Source: Arthrobacter sp. ISL-30 (GTDB lineage Bacteria; Actinomycetota; Actinomycetes; Actinomycetales; Micrococcaceae). Taken from it: DNA of 64,000 nt. Positions 17,552-26,278 of the stretch are shown here, piece by piece. Position 1 is the first letter of the stretch; each line of letters begins with the position of its first letter. The notes beneath the pieces are model-generated. The model saw only the letters and a program-made list of their open reading frames with translations, was not told where the DNA came from and did not search any database. The DNA is taken from the NCBI RefSeq assembly GCF_018613855.1, contig NZ_JAGGPK010000022.1, forward strand, positions 117,133-181,132, given 5' to 3'. A program made the position numbers and the translations under genes.

Positions 17552-19792
17552 ATGTCTCCAACCATTCCAAAGGCCCGGTCTGGGCCTGCCCTTTTAACCG
17601 CCGCGGCCCTCGCGCTGGGGGGACTGTGCGTCACCGCGCCCGCCCAGGCAGCCGTCGACGACGGACTCGTCCTGGACTACAAGCTGACCGAATCGTCCGG
17701 TTCCGTTGCAGTGGACAGTTCCGGAAACGGCCGCGACGGCGCCATTAGCGGGGACGCCACACAGCTCGCCGGCGAGGGCCTCAAGCTTGGCGGCACGAAC
17801 GCACATGTCCGGCTCCCCAACGACATCATGCGCGGTCTCGACTCGATTACGGTCTCCACCGAAGTAAAAATCGCCGCGGACCAGGGCACCCCTTATTTCA
17901 TCTGGGGCCTGGGCAATACGACCAATGGTGTGGGGAACGGCTACCTCTTCACAACAGGCAACTCGTACAGGGCATCCATCGCTACCGGCAACTGGTCCAC
18001 TGAACAGACCGTGAACGCAGGAAGGGACCTCGCCAGGGGCGCCTGGAAGACCGTTACCTATACGTTGAGCGGAGGCACTGCCGTGCTGTACGAGGACGGC
18101 ATCGAGGTTGGCCGTAAGAGCGACGTGACCATCAAACCATCCGACATTGGCGGAGGGATCACCACGGCTAACTACCTCGGGCGGTCGACCTACAGTGGCG
18201 ACAAGTACCTCAAGGGACAGGTAAGGAACTTTAGGGTCTACAACCGTGCCCTGTCCGCCGCGGAAGTGCACGACCTCGGCTTTGTGAGCCTGGAGGAGCG
18301 GGTAGCCCGCGACCTGGAGACGTTGGTGCTCGGTGATACCACCAACGTAACGACCGACCTTAAGCTGCCCCTGACGGGTCCCAATGGCTCGGCTTATACC
18401 TGGGCATCATCGAATGAGGCTGTTGTGTCGGCTGGCGGGACAATCAAGCGTCCCGCCTACAAAACCGGGAACGCCGACGTCGTGCTGACCGCGACCGCGA
18501 CGTTTGGAGAAGCTTCCGCCGTGAAGACCTTCACCGTGACAGTCCCCGAAGACATCAGTGACAAGCAAAAGGTCGAGGAAGCCTCTGCTGCCCTCAACGT
18601 CTGGGATGCTCAGGGAATCCGGGGCAACATCACCCTGCCCACAACCGGACTGCATGGCGCAAAGGTGGCTTGGGAATCGAGCAATTTCTCCGTCATTACT
18701 GCAAGCGGCGAAGTAGCGCGCCCTGCTAACGGCTCCCAACCCCTCGAGGTCAAACTGGATGCCGCGGTCAGTTACGGAAAAGCCAAATCGAAGTGGACGT
18801 TCCGGGTAACCGTCCTGCCGCTGCCTCAAGTCGAAGCCAAAGAGGGCTACGCCTTCGCTTATTTCACTGGCAATGACCTCGCTGGAGAGAACATTTACAT
18901 GGCAGCGAGCCGCGGAAACGATGCGCTCAAATGGGACGAGCTCAACGGTGGAAAGCCGATCCTGAATTCCACCCTTGGAACGAAGGGCCTTCGCGACCCT
19001 TTCATCATCCGCTCGCCTGAGGGCGATAAGTTCTACATGATCGCCACCGACCTCTCTATTGGCAGCGGAACGTCGTGGGATTCTTCCCAAAGGCAGGGCA
19101 GCCAGCACCTGGAAGTCTGGGAATCGACGGACCTTGTGAACTGGTCAGAACAGCGGCACGTCAAGGTTTCCCCGGATACAGCGGGAAATACGTGGGCACC
19201 GGAAGCCCACTATGACGAGAAGATCGGTGCCTACGTGGTCTACTGGGCCTCGAAAATTTACGCGGATACCGACCCCAGCCACTCCGGCGGAACCCATAAC
19301 AAGATGATGTACTCCACCACCCGCGACTTCCGGACCTTCACGGAGGCCAAGGTGTGGAACGATCCCGGCAACTCCGTGATCGACTCCACCGTCATCAAGG
19401 AAGGTGACACGTACTACCGGTTCACTAAGGACGAGGGGCGCGTCTCCGGCTGCCTGGACATCATGCAGGAGAAGTCCACGGACTTGCTGGCCGTCGACCT
19501 CCCCACTACGAACCCGCGTAACTGGTCACTGATGGCCAACTGCATCGGCAAGAACGCCGGCACGGGTGCAGTGGAAGGACCGACCATCTTCAAGTCCAAC
19601 ACTGAACAGAAGTACTACCTGTTCGTCGATGAATTCGGCGGCCGGGGTTACATCCCGCTCGAAAGCACCAGCCTGGAAAACCCGGACTGGAAACTGTCCA
19701 CCAATTATGAACTCCCTCGGGCTCCCAGGCACGGGACTGTTGTACCCGTCACCAAGACCGAGCTGGAGCGGCTGCACAGCGCAGTCGGCTGA
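17552..19792 (+). CDS. Secreted LamG-Ig-GH43 arabinanase/arabinofuranosidase
   Basis: A 746-residue exported protein. A signal peptide ends near residue 34 (PAQA-AV). A laminin-G-like domain spans about 40-245 (YKLTESSGSVAVDSSGNGRDG). Two atrophied Ig-like repeats follow at about 250-420 (both with LPLTG/LPTTGL and W-ESSN patterns). The C-terminal GH43 propeller has base Asp482 (LRDPF), modulator Asp611 (VIDSTV) and acid Glu675 (AVEGPT). Such enzymes act on arabinan or arabinoxylan; LamG and Ig parts probably bind substrate. GAGAGCC-type leader precedes ATG 17552. It has its own class I operator promoter and a strong terminator at 19831. Confidence 0.9.
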   Translation: MSPTIPKARSGPALLTAAALALGGLCVTAPAQAAVDDGLVLDYKLTESSGSVAVDSSGNGRDGAISGDATQLAGEGLKLGGTNAHVRLPNDIMRGLDSITVSTEVKIAADQGTPYFIWGLGNTTNGVGNGYLFTTGNSYRASIATGNWSTEQTVNAGRDLARGAWKTVTYTLSGGTAVLYEDGIEVGRKSDVTIKPSDIGGGITTANYLGRSTYSGDKYLKGQVRNFRVYNRALSAAEVHDLGFVSLEERVARDLETLVLGDTTNVTTDLKLPLTGPNGSAYTWASSNEAVVSAGGTIKRPAYKTGNADVVLTATATFGEASAVKTFTVTVPEDISDKQKVEEASAALNVWDAQGIRGNITLPTTGLHGAKVAWESSNFSVITASGEVARPANGSQPLEVKLDAAVSYGKAKSKWTFRVTVLPLPQVEAKEGYAFAYFTGNDLAGENIYMAASRGNDALKWDELNGGKPILNSTLGTKGLRDPFIIRSPEGDKFYMIATDLSIGSGTSWDSSQRQGSQHLEVWESTDLVNWSEQRHVKVSPDTAGNTWAPEAHYDEKIGAYVVYWASKIYADTDPSHSGGTHNKMMYSTTRDFRTFTEAKVWNDPGNSVIDSTVIKEGDTYYRFTKDEGRVSGCLDIMQEKSTDLLAVDLPTTNPRNWSLMANCIGKNAGTGAVEGPTIFKSNTEQKYYLFVDEFGGRGYIPLESTSLENPDWKLSTNYELPRAPRHGTVVPVTKTELERLHSAVG

Positions 19793-19830
19793 ATCTTCCC
19801 CGCTAGCATCCGATAGCTCATCCCAAACCA

Positions 19831-19866
19831 GCAGGGGCTCCCGGCAAAGGAGCCCCTGCTTTTTTC
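19831..19866 (+). terminator. Rho-independent terminator after the LamG-GH43 gene
   Basis: AGCAGGGGCTCC pairs with GGAGCCCCTGCT around a short CGGCAAA-type loop, followed by TTTTTT. It lies 38 bp past the stop. Confidence 0.93.
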
Positions 19867-19884
19867 TGCCAGATGCAACACACA

Positions 19885-19948
19885 TTGACCGTGACGTGCC
19901 ACACATCCTAAAATGTTTTAGATGCGAACATCGGTTCGCGATACGAAC
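19885..19948 (+). promoter_or_regulatory. Promoter and palindromic operator of the MHS transporter
   Basis: TTGACC (19885-19890), 18 bp, TAAAAT (19909-19914) is a strong promoter. Just downstream, GCGAACATCGGTTCGC (19924-19939) and GTTCGCGATACGAAC (19934-19948) form overlapping inverted repeats across the expected start site. This operator type differs from the three sugar classes, so another regulator controls the transporter. Confidence 0.7.
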
Positions 19949-19965
19949 AATGAAAGGCTGGCTCA

Positions 19966-21318
19966 ATGACGAAGCTCCCAGCAATTTCGGATCCAGACAT
20001 CACAACTGTTGAGGAGCAGGAAAGGCGCTTGCGCCGCGCCAAGAAGGCCGCGCTTGCTTCGTTCCTGGGCGGGGCACTCGAATACTACGACTTCTTCGTA
20101 TACGCCACGGCAGCGTCGTTGGTGTTCTCCAGGATCTTCTTCCCGAGCGGTGATCCTACCGTGGCCACGATCGCTTCCTTCGCCACCTTCGGCGTCGCCT
20201 ATGTGGCGCGTCCATTCGGTGCAATCTTCTTCGGTCACCTCGGCGATCGCATTGGCCGCAAGAACACCCTGGTGATGACCCTCGTCCTGATGGGGGCCGC
20301 CACGTTCCTGATCGGCCTGCTGCCCGACTTCCGGACGGTCGGCTACCTGGCGCCCATTCTGCTGGTGGTGCTCAGGCTTCTCCAGGGCCTGTCCGCCGGG
20401 GCCGAAACAGCGGGAGCTTCGGCCCTGACCATGGAGGAATCACCAATCGGACGTCGAGGCTTCTTCCCGAGCTTCGCCATGAGCGGGATTTCGGCCGGCA
20501 TTGTGCTCGCCTCCCTGGTGTTCCTTCCGGTGGCCGCCATGAGCGAGGCCGACCGCCTTTCCTGGGGCTGGCGTATTCCCTTCTGGTCATCCCTTCTGGT
20601 CCTCGTGGTTGCCTACCTGGTGCGGCGTTCCCTTGAGGAGCCTGAGGTCTTCGAGGAGAAGGCGGAGCACCACGACCTTGTGAAGCTGCCGTTTATGGAC
20701 ATGCTCAAGACGCACCCGGCCCAGTTCTTCCAGGTTGCGCTAATGTCCTTCGAGACCGTCACGAACACGTTCATGCAATCGTTCGGCCTGGCCTACGCCG
20801 TCTCTGTGGGCATCCCGGCGCAGACCATGCTCTTTGTCAGCATCCTGGGCAATGTCATCGCCATCGGAACGCAGCCCCTGTTCGCTTTCCTCTCAGACAA
20901 GTTTGGCCGCAGGCCCATTTTCATCAGCGGCGTGCTCGGATCTACGGCCCTGATCTTCGTCTACTTCTGGGCAATCTCCACTGCGAATATCCCGCTCATT
21001 TTCGTCGTCAGCACCCTCATCACGGCCGGCACCTACTCGATGTCCAACGCCATCTACCCGGCATGGTTCTCGGAACTGTTCAACGTCCGTGTCCGCTACT
21101 CCGGCATGGCCATCGGCCTTCAGGTCGGCATTCTCTGCGCGGGCTTCACGCCTCTGCTTGGCACTGCCCTTGTGGGAGGGGTAGCGGCCAACTGGGGCCC
21201 TGCAGCCTGGATCGTGGCCGGATCCACAGTGCTTGCGGTGATCGGCGCCATGTGGGCCCGGGAGACACACAAGACGCCCATACACGAACTGGGCAACCCC
21301 GTGCACGGTTCAAAGTAG
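19966..21318 (+). CDS. MFS transporter, metabolite:H+ symporter (MHS) family
   Basis: A 450-residue membrane protein with twelve predicted helices. ASFLGGALEYYDFFVYATAA and the loop GHLGDRIGRKNTL are the signature of the MHS group (ShiA, ProP, KgtP and relatives), which import organic acids or small zwitterions with protons. The family rarely carries sugars, so its place inside the arabinan island may be incidental; the separate operator and flanking terminators agree with that. GAAAGG lies before ATG 19966. The substrate cannot be read from sequence. Confidence 0.88.
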   Translation: MTKLPAISDPDITTVEEQERRLRRAKKAALASFLGGALEYYDFFVYATAASLVFSRIFFPSGDPTVATIASFATFGVAYVARPFGAIFFGHLGDRIGRKNTLVMTLVLMGAATFLIGLLPDFRTVGYLAPILLVVLRLLQGLSAGAETAGASALTMEESPIGRRGFFPSFAMSGISAGIVLASLVFLPVAAMSEADRLSWGWRIPFWSSLLVLVVAYLVRRSLEEPEVFEEKAEHHDLVKLPFMDMLKTHPAQFFQVALMSFETVTNTFMQSFGLAYAVSVGIPAQTMLFVSILGNVIAIGTQPLFAFLSDKFGRRPIFISGVLGSTALIFVYFWAISTANIPLIFVVSTLITAGTYSMSNAIYPAWFSELFNVRVRYSGMAIGLQVGILCAGFTPLLGTALVGGVAANWGPAAWIVAGSTVLAVIGAMWARETHKTPIHELGNPVHGSK

Positions 21319-21347
21319 GCCGGGAGTTCAGTTCGGAAAACAAAGAA

Positions 21348-21386
21348 GCTCCGGAGTGCGTTATTGGGGGATACGCACTCCGGAGC
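21348..21386. terminator. Bidirectional terminator hairpin
   Basis: A perfect 14-bp stem, GCTCCGGAGTGCGT (21348-21361) with ACGCACTCCGGAGC (21373-21386). Read leftward it is followed by TTCTTTGTTTT, read rightward by a weaker tail. It lies between the convergent MHS transporter and universal stress protein genes and can serve both. Confidence 0.8.
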
Positions 21387-21483
21387 GGTCTCTTGGCAGT
21401 CCCTTTCGGTCTGCTGCTAATGAGCATACTTGGCCTTAACGGCGATCGCCAGCACCCTGAATAAGTACTTTCGCTTTAGTTTC

Positions 21484-21496
21484 TTTAGCGCTCACA
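21484..21496. promoter_or_regulatory. Orphan class I operator-like site
   Basis: TTTAGCGCTCACA matches the class I core well but lies between the 3' ends of two convergent genes, where no promoter for either is expected. It could be an auxiliary looping operator, a relic, or a start for an unseen RNA. Confidence 0.5.
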
Positions 21497-21537
21497 TTTC
21501 GCTTCTTTGCCTCCGCTTCCCCGGCCGTTCAGAGGGT

Positions 21538-22071
21538 TCAGGTGCCCGCTGCGGAGGCGCCGTCGTCGGGCCCAATCGCCGCATGGGCGGCGTGGCGGGC
21601 GGGGACGATCAGCACCGGCCTGCTCTGGTGATGGCTGAGCCAGGATGCGACGGAGCCGTTCAACGCCTCCGAGATCCGGTGGCCCAGCCCCGGCTCAGGG
21701 GTGCCCACCACAATCATCGAAGCATGGACGTCGTGGGCGAGACGCCCCAAAGCGCGGGCGGGATCGCCAGCCAGCAGCCTCAGCGTCCAGTCCACGGAGC
21801 GTCCATCCGTCTGCGAAGCGACCAGCTCCTTCAATTCCATGCGGACGGCGGCGATATCGGCGTCGTCCTTCTCGGGATGCAACGACGCGCGGTGCGTCTC
21901 CTTGGCCGGATCCCATTCCACGAGGTAGCTGGCCTCGTCTACGTAGGCGCAGACCAGGGGTGCGTTCATCTTGATCGCGAGGTCTCTTGCCGTCTGCAGC
22001 ACCTCGGGATGCTGGTCCGGAAGGACCCCGACCACTATGGGTACACGGCCGCTGAAACTCTCCGAGGACAT
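21538..22071 (-). CDS. Universal stress protein (UspA family)
   Basis: A 177-residue single Usp domain: VPIVVGVLPDQHPEVLQTA at the N-terminus and the ATP-binding signature VVGTPEPGLGHR to NGSVASWLSHH to PVLIVP at the C-terminus. Usp proteins are cytoplasmic and modulate stress survival. The C-terminal tail after IVPARHA is Ala-rich and disordered. The frame extends 15 codons upstream, but ATG 22071 gives the usual N-terminus; its ribosome site is weak (TTGAGT). It follows the secreted GH43 gene on the same strand after a hairpin. Confidence 0.85.
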   Translation of the reverse strand: MSSESFSGRVPIVVGVLPDQHPEVLQTARDLAIKMNAPLVCAYVDEASYLVEWDPAKETHRASLHPEKDDADIAAVRMELKELVASQTDGRSVDWTLRLLAGDPARALGRLAHDVHASMIVVGTPEPGLGHRISEALNGSVASWLSHHQSRPVLIVPARHAAHAAIGPDDGASAAGT

Positions 22072-22090
22072 ACTCAATTGTCGCCCTGCA

Positions 22091-22120
22091 GGGGGTGCTT
22101 GAACAGGCGCAGGCACCCCC
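22091..22120 (-). terminator. Hairpin after the secreted GH43 gene
   Basis: GGGGGTGC (22091-22098) pairs with GCACCCCC (22113-22120). It lies 9 bp past the GH43 stop. No T-run follows, so termination may be partial or need Rho. Confidence 0.45.
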
Positions 22121-22128
22121 TTCGAAGG

Positions 22129-23601
22129 TCAGGGGCGCACAGTCAATGTCGCGCTGTCAGTGGTGGTCTTGCCATGGGCATTGTGGAAGACGGCGCGTAC
22201 CAGCATGCCGTCCATGCCGCTTTCGACGTCGGCCAGTTCCAGTACGGAGGCCCTGGTCGCCTCGTCGGTGCTCCTGGTGACGGGCTGGCTTTGGACCTTC
22301 TGCCAGGTGGCGCCACCGTCGCGCGACGATTCCCACACGGCGACGGGCGACGGCGTACCGCTCGCTGTCACGCTGAAGCTCGCCGTCTTCCCGACGCCGG
22401 TAGTGGTCGCCTTTGGCTGCTTCAGGATCCGGGGGTGTTCCACCGACTGGTTGAAGGAGGGCCAGCCATCCACCCAGTTGATCTTCTGCAGGCCAAGGGT
22501 GGGGAAGTAGGGGATCTCCTCGTTGGATCCGTCGTAATAATGGAAGGCCAGGTAATCGCCGAATACCGACTGTCCCCCAGGGCCCGTGATGGCCCCGTGC
22601 GAGTCCAGGACTACAGAACCACCTCCACCGAACATGTCGCGGCCGTCCTTGTCGAGGTAGGGTCCCTTCACGGACTTCGAACGCCCCACGGCCACCTTGT
22701 AGGTGGAGTCGGCGCCCCGACAGCAGGAGTCAAAGGACACGAACAGGTAGTAATAGTCGCGGTGTTTTGTGATGTAGGGGGCTTCGATGGGGTTGCCTGC
22801 CTTGAAGCGATCCGCGATATTCACGGTCCGGGACTGCCAGTCCGCGACGGGCTTTCCGCTTGGCCACTCAAGGGGAACCAGGAAGATCCCGTACCAAAAT
22901 GACCCGATGGCCATGTAGGGCTTGCCGTCAGCATCCTCGACAATACCGGCGTCGATCGCGTTGAAGGTCTTGTTGGGGTTGTTTGGATCCAATCCCGTGA
23001 CGGGGGAGGACACCACGAGGCCCTGGTCCACCCACTCGTAGGCCGGGTCCGAAGGGTCAAGGGTGGTGTTGGTAGCCAGGGCCGTCAGCGAATAGTTACC
23101 GCCGAATCGTGACGCCGAGTAGTAGAGGTAGTACGTACCGTCGTTCTCGTAGATCTCGGGTGCCCAAAGATTGCCGGGGAGCTCGCCGCCGGCAAAGTGG
23201 GCGTCGATCCAGGCGGGGATCTTGTCCCAGACGGTCCCCTTGTATTCCCAGGTTGTTCCTTGGTCGTGCGAGGACCAGACCTGGATGGTTCCGCCATTCT
23301 CACGGTTCAAGAGACCGGTGGAATACACGTACCAAGTGCCGTCGTCGGCAATGATGAGGGCGGGGTCGTGGATGGGGGATGTCTGACCGACCACTGTTTT
23401 GCCGCCGGGAAGATCCTCCTGCGTTTTTGCAGTCAGCTGGTACGATACCTGGCTGGTGGCTGGCCCGAAGGTCGCAGCAAGCGAGCCGGCCAGTGGATCG
23501 GAGGGAAGAACCGAGGCCGTCAGGACGAGTGCTCCCACGGCGAGGGCGGCGCCGACCATTGAGAACGTTCTGGTGGACAGGCGTAGGTGGCGAGGCTTCA
23601 T
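22129..23601 (-). CDS. abnA: Secreted GH43 endo-1,5-alpha-L-arabinanase with C-terminal Ig-like domain
   Basis: A 490-residue exported enzyme. A hydrophobic signal (about residues 11-35) is followed by a GH43 propeller with base Asp79 (IHDPAL), NLWAPEIYEND, modulator Asp in NAIDAGIV, acid Glu in PIEAPYI, and FDSCCRGADSTYK, the pattern of endo-arabinanases of subfamily 5. Residues about 400-490 form an Ig-like domain (VGKTASFSVTASGTPSP to WESSRDGGATWQ). ATG 23601 follows GAAGGG; an upstream in-frame extension lacks signal character. It is divergent from the importer at 23907 and shares an intergenic region holding one class I and two class II operators. It should release arabino-oligosaccharides for that importer. 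Confidence 0.9.
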   Translation of the reverse strand: MKPRHLRLSTRTFSMVGAALAVGALVLTASVLPSDPLAGSLAATFGPATSQVSYQLTAKTQEDLPGGKTVVGQTSPIHDPALIIADDGTWYVYSTGLLNRENGGTIQVWSSHDQGTTWEYKGTVWDKIPAWIDAHFAGGELPGNLWAPEIYENDGTYYLYYSASRFGGNYSLTALATNTTLDPSDPAYEWVDQGLVVSSPVTGLDPNNPNKTFNAIDAGIVEDADGKPYMAIGSFWYGIFLVPLEWPSGKPVADWQSRTVNIADRFKAGNPIEAPYITKHRDYYYLFVSFDSCCRGADSTYKVAVGRSKSVKGPYLDKDGRDMFGGGGSVVLDSHGAITGPGGQSVFGDYLAFHYYDGSNEEIPYFPTLGLQKINWVDGWPSFNQSVEHPRILKQPKATTTGVGKTASFSVTASGTPSPVAVWESSRDGGATWQKVQSQPVTRSTDEATRASVLELADVESGMDGMLVRAVFHNAHGKTTTDSATLTVRP

Positions 23602-23681
23602 TGCATGGCCCTTCGGCATTTGGAGGGGAGGGGGAAGCGTTGAGATGGGTAGAGCCTTGTTTGGAGGCGAGGCAAAATCTA

Positions 23682-23693
23682 TACAACGTTGTA
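23682..23693. promoter_or_regulatory. Class II operator (AraR-like LacI site)
   Basis: TACAACGTTGTA is a perfect 12-bp palindrome 81 bp upstream of the secreted endo-arabinanase. It is the best class II site in the window and the expected target of the LacI regulator at 30815-31870. Confidence 0.78.
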
Positions 23694-23759
23694 ACAAGCG
23701 AATATGGCATGCCTTTGCCCTCTGGTCAAGGTCTCGCTTTATCAGCGGGAGCGCCGTAG

Positions 23760-23773
23760 TGTTAGCGCAAACA
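23760..23773. promoter_or_regulatory. Class I operator in the divergent abn/importer region
   Basis: TGTTAGCGCAAACA lies between the endo-arabinanase and the importer operon, just upstream of the importer -35. It places this region under both class I and class II control. Confidence 0.7.
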
Positions 23774-23790
23774 ATTTTGGCGTCGTACTC

Positions 23791-23836
23791 TTGACGGGGT
23801 CCGGCGGGGCGTGTGATATTTCTTACAACGTTGCAA
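23791..23836 (+). promoter_or_regulatory. Importer operon promoter with class II operator
   Basis: TTGACG (23791-23796), 17 bp, TGATAT (23814-23819) forms a promoter. TTACAACGTTGCA (23824-23836) follows immediately and would cover the start of transcription. Confidence 0.78.
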
Positions 23837-23906
23837 ATCAACAACTCGGGTACGGACTTCTTGAAGCCCAGCCCTCACAGCTACAGCTACTCGGAAGGAC
23901 TACGTG

Positions 23907-25238
23907 ATGATGAAGTCACGGTCAATTGCCGCAACCTTGGGAATGGTGGTCGCCGCCGGACTCATGCTTGGCGGCTGTTCAGCTCCCGCTGCCAGTGAAT
24001 CCGGTGAGAAGAAGCTCACCTTCATGTTCCGTGGGGGAGAGGACGAGAAGAAGGCGTATGAGAAGGCCGTCGCCCAGTTCGAGAAGGACAACAGCGTCGA
24101 CGTCGACATTATTGTTACCACGGCGGACCAGTACGCCACCAAGCTCAAGGCGGCCATCGCCGGCAAGCAGGTTCCCGACGTGTTCTATATCGGGCCCGGC
24201 GACGTCCAGGCCTATGTGCAAAACGGCATCGTCAAGGACATCACCGAGTTCGTTGAAAAGTCGGACACTATCGACCTGGACAACATCTGGGAGTACGGCA
24301 TTGACAGCTACCGGTTTGACGGCAAGCGCGTAGGCGAGGGTGCAATCTACGCACTTCCGAAGGATGTTGGGCCGTTCTCCTTCGGCTACAACAAGACAAT
24401 GCTTGAGAAAGCCGGCGTGCCCCTGCCAGACAAGGACAGGCCGTACACGTTCGACGAGTTTGTAGCCGCTACCAAGAAGCTCACGGCGGACACCAATGGC
24501 GACGGCCAGCTTGACCAGTGGGGAACCGGCCTGAATGTGCAGTGGAACCTGCAGCCCTTCGTCTGGTCCAACGGCGGCGACTGGCTGAGCGAGGACCGGA
24601 AAAAGGTCACCGTGGACACTCCGGAATTCGCCGAAGCCCTCCAGTGGTTCGCTGACCTTCAGAACGTCCACAAGGTGACACCCTCGGTGGCAGAAGCCCA
24701 GACTCTTGACACCTACCAGCGCTGGATGAAGGGCGAAATCGGCTTCTTCCCCATCGCTCCCTGGGACCTGTCCACCTACAAGAAGCTCGGCTTTGAATGG
24801 GATGTCATTCCCTATCCCGCCGGCAAGACGGGCAAGACTGCGACATGGACCGGCACCTTGGGAATCGCCGTTTCCGAGGGCACCAAGTACCCGGCCGAGG
24901 CCGTGAAGCTGGTCGAATACCTGACCGCCAACAAGGAAGCACAGCAGACCCTGGTGGATGCCAGCATCCAGATCCCCAATTTGAAGGACATGGCCGAAAC
25001 CTGGGCCGCAGACACCAGCGCACCTCCGGCCAACAAGCAGGAGTTCCTCCAGATCGTCAAGGACTACGGACGCGCCCTGCCGGGAGGCAACACCTTCAAT
25101 GCCGAGTGGTATGACGAGCTGTTCACCAACATCCAGCCGGTGCTGGACGGAAAGCAGAGCGCCAAGGACTACCTGAAGGAAGCCCAGCCCCGCATGCAGG
25201 AGTTCCTCGACTCCGCGAACCAGCAGGCCGGCAACTAA
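23907..25238 (+). CDS. CUT1-type sugar-binding lipoprotein (probable arabino-oligosaccharide)
   Basis: A 443-residue extracellular solute-binding protein with signal and lipobox (LGGC, Cys near residue 24), then [19 protein letters not shown] and [21 protein letters not shown], typical of family 1 binding proteins. The first gene of a six-gene operon that ends in GH43, DUF624 and GH51 genes, so an arabinan-derived oligosaccharide is the likely ligand, as with Bacillus AraN. AAGGA lies 7 bases before ATG 23907; GTG 23904 and ATG 23910 are in-frame alternatives. Confidence 0.88.
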   Translation: MMKSRSIAATLGMVVAAGLMLGGCSAPAASESGEKKLTFMFRGGEDEKKAYEKAVAQFEKDNSVDVDIIVTTADQYATKLKAAIAGKQVPDVFYIGPGDVQAYVQNGIVKDITEFVEKSDTIDLDNIWEYGIDSYRFDGKRVGEGAIYALPKDVGPFSFGYNKTMLEKAGVPLPDKDRPYTFDEFVAATKKLTADTNGDGQLDQWGTGLNVQWNLQPFVWSNGGDWLSEDRKKVTVDTPEFAEALQWFADLQNVHKVTPSVAEAQTLDTYQRWMKGEIGFFPIAPWDLSTYKKLGFEWDVIPYPAGKTGKTATWTGTLGIAVSEGTKYPAEAVKLVEYLTANKEAQQTLVDASIQIPNLKDMAETWAADTSAPPANKQEFLQIVKDYGRALPGGNTFNAEWYDELFTNIQPVLDGKQSAKDYLKEAQPRMQEFLDSANQQAGN

Positions 25239-25366
25239 CCGCCAGCCGAGCATCAAAGACCGGTGCCGCGGCTGCAGCCCGATTGCGGCCGCGGCACCTG
25301 ACCAACCACCAGCAGATCAACCCCTGCTACACCGCACTGCCGAAACGAATCGAAGAGGATCCGCCG

Positions 25367-26266
25367 ATGTCCATGACCATGCGCCGCTCAAGGCTTCACC
25401 GAAGGGAGCATCGGGCAGCACTCGCCTTCGTTGCCATCCCGGTGATCGGATTCCTGCTGTTCACGCTCTTCCCGCTGTTGTTCTCGGTCTATGCGTCGTT
25501 CACCAACTGGAACGGCATTTCCGCCCCCGTCTTCAAGGGCTTCGACAACTACGTAAAGATGTTCGGGGACCGGTACTTCCTGAAGTCGATGTGGAACACG
25601 CTGTTCATGATGATCGGGATCCCGATCGGACTCGTCATTTCCCTTGGCCTTGCCCTGGCCCTGAACCGCAAGATGCGCGGCACCACGTTCTTCCGCACGG
25701 TCTACTACCTCCCGGTGATTTCCTCCATCGCCGCCGTCGCCATCCTTTGGCAGTGGGCCTTCAACGGAGACTTCGGCCTCATCAACCAGGGGCTGGGACT
25801 CCTGGGAATTGAGGGTCCAAACTGGCTGCAGGACACGGCAACCGTCAAGCCGGCCCTCATCATCATGGCCATCTGGAAAGGCCTGGGGTATTCCATGCTG
25901 CTATACCTGGCGGCCCTGCAATCGGTCCCGCGGCACCTTTACGAGGCAGCCGCCCTGGACGGCGCCGGCGTCTGGCAGCAGTTCCGCCACGTCACGGTCC
26001 CCATGGTCCGGCCCGTCACTTTCTTCCTTGTAGTCACGAGCATCATCGGCGGCTCGCAGATCTTCGTCGAGATCAACATAATGACGCCCACTGGAGGTCC
26101 GGAATTCGAATCGGCGTCAATCGTTTGGTACATCTGGCAAAAAGCCTTCGACAACCTGCAGATGGGCTATGCCTCGGCCATGTCGGTGGTGCTCGGACTC
26201 CTCGTCTTCGTCATCACGTTTATCCAGTTCCGGCTGAACCGCCGCAACCAGTTCTCTATCGATTGA
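25367..26266 (+). CDS. CUT1 ABC sugar permease (AraP-like)
   Basis: A 299-residue inner-membrane permease with six predicted helices and the ABC-contacting loop EAAALDGAGVWQQFRHVTVP. It pairs with the next permease. GAAGAGGA precedes ATG 25367. No ATPase gene is present in the operon, so it must use a shared multi-sugar ATPase (MsiK/MsmX type) encoded elsewhere, as is common for CUT1 systems in Gram-positive bacteria. Confidence 0.9.
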   Translation: MSMTMRRSRLHRREHRAALAFVAIPVIGFLLFTLFPLLFSVYASFTNWNGISAPVFKGFDNYVKMFGDRYFLKSMWNTLFMMIGIPIGLVISLGLALALNRKMRGTTFFRTVYYLPVISSIAAVAILWQWAFNGDFGLINQGLGLLGIEGPNWLQDTATVKPALIIMAIWKGLGYSMLLYLAALQSVPRHLYEAAALDGAGVWQQFRHVTVPMVRPVTFFLVVTSIIGGSQIFVEINIMTPTGGPEFESASIVWYIWQKAFDNLQMGYASAMSVVLGLLVFVITFIQFRLNRRNQFSID

Positions 26267-26278
26267 GGGCCGCCAGCC

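Noticed and set aside
16306..17748. 480-codon plus-strand ORF over LacI paralogue B
   Set aside because: Antisense to a clear LacI gene and crossing its promoter and operators.
21430..22902. 490-codon plus-strand ORF
   Set aside because: It lies antisense to the stress protein and GH43 genes, has no recognisable domain, and its composition (Arg, Gly, His-rich) is that of a shadow frame in high-GC DNA.
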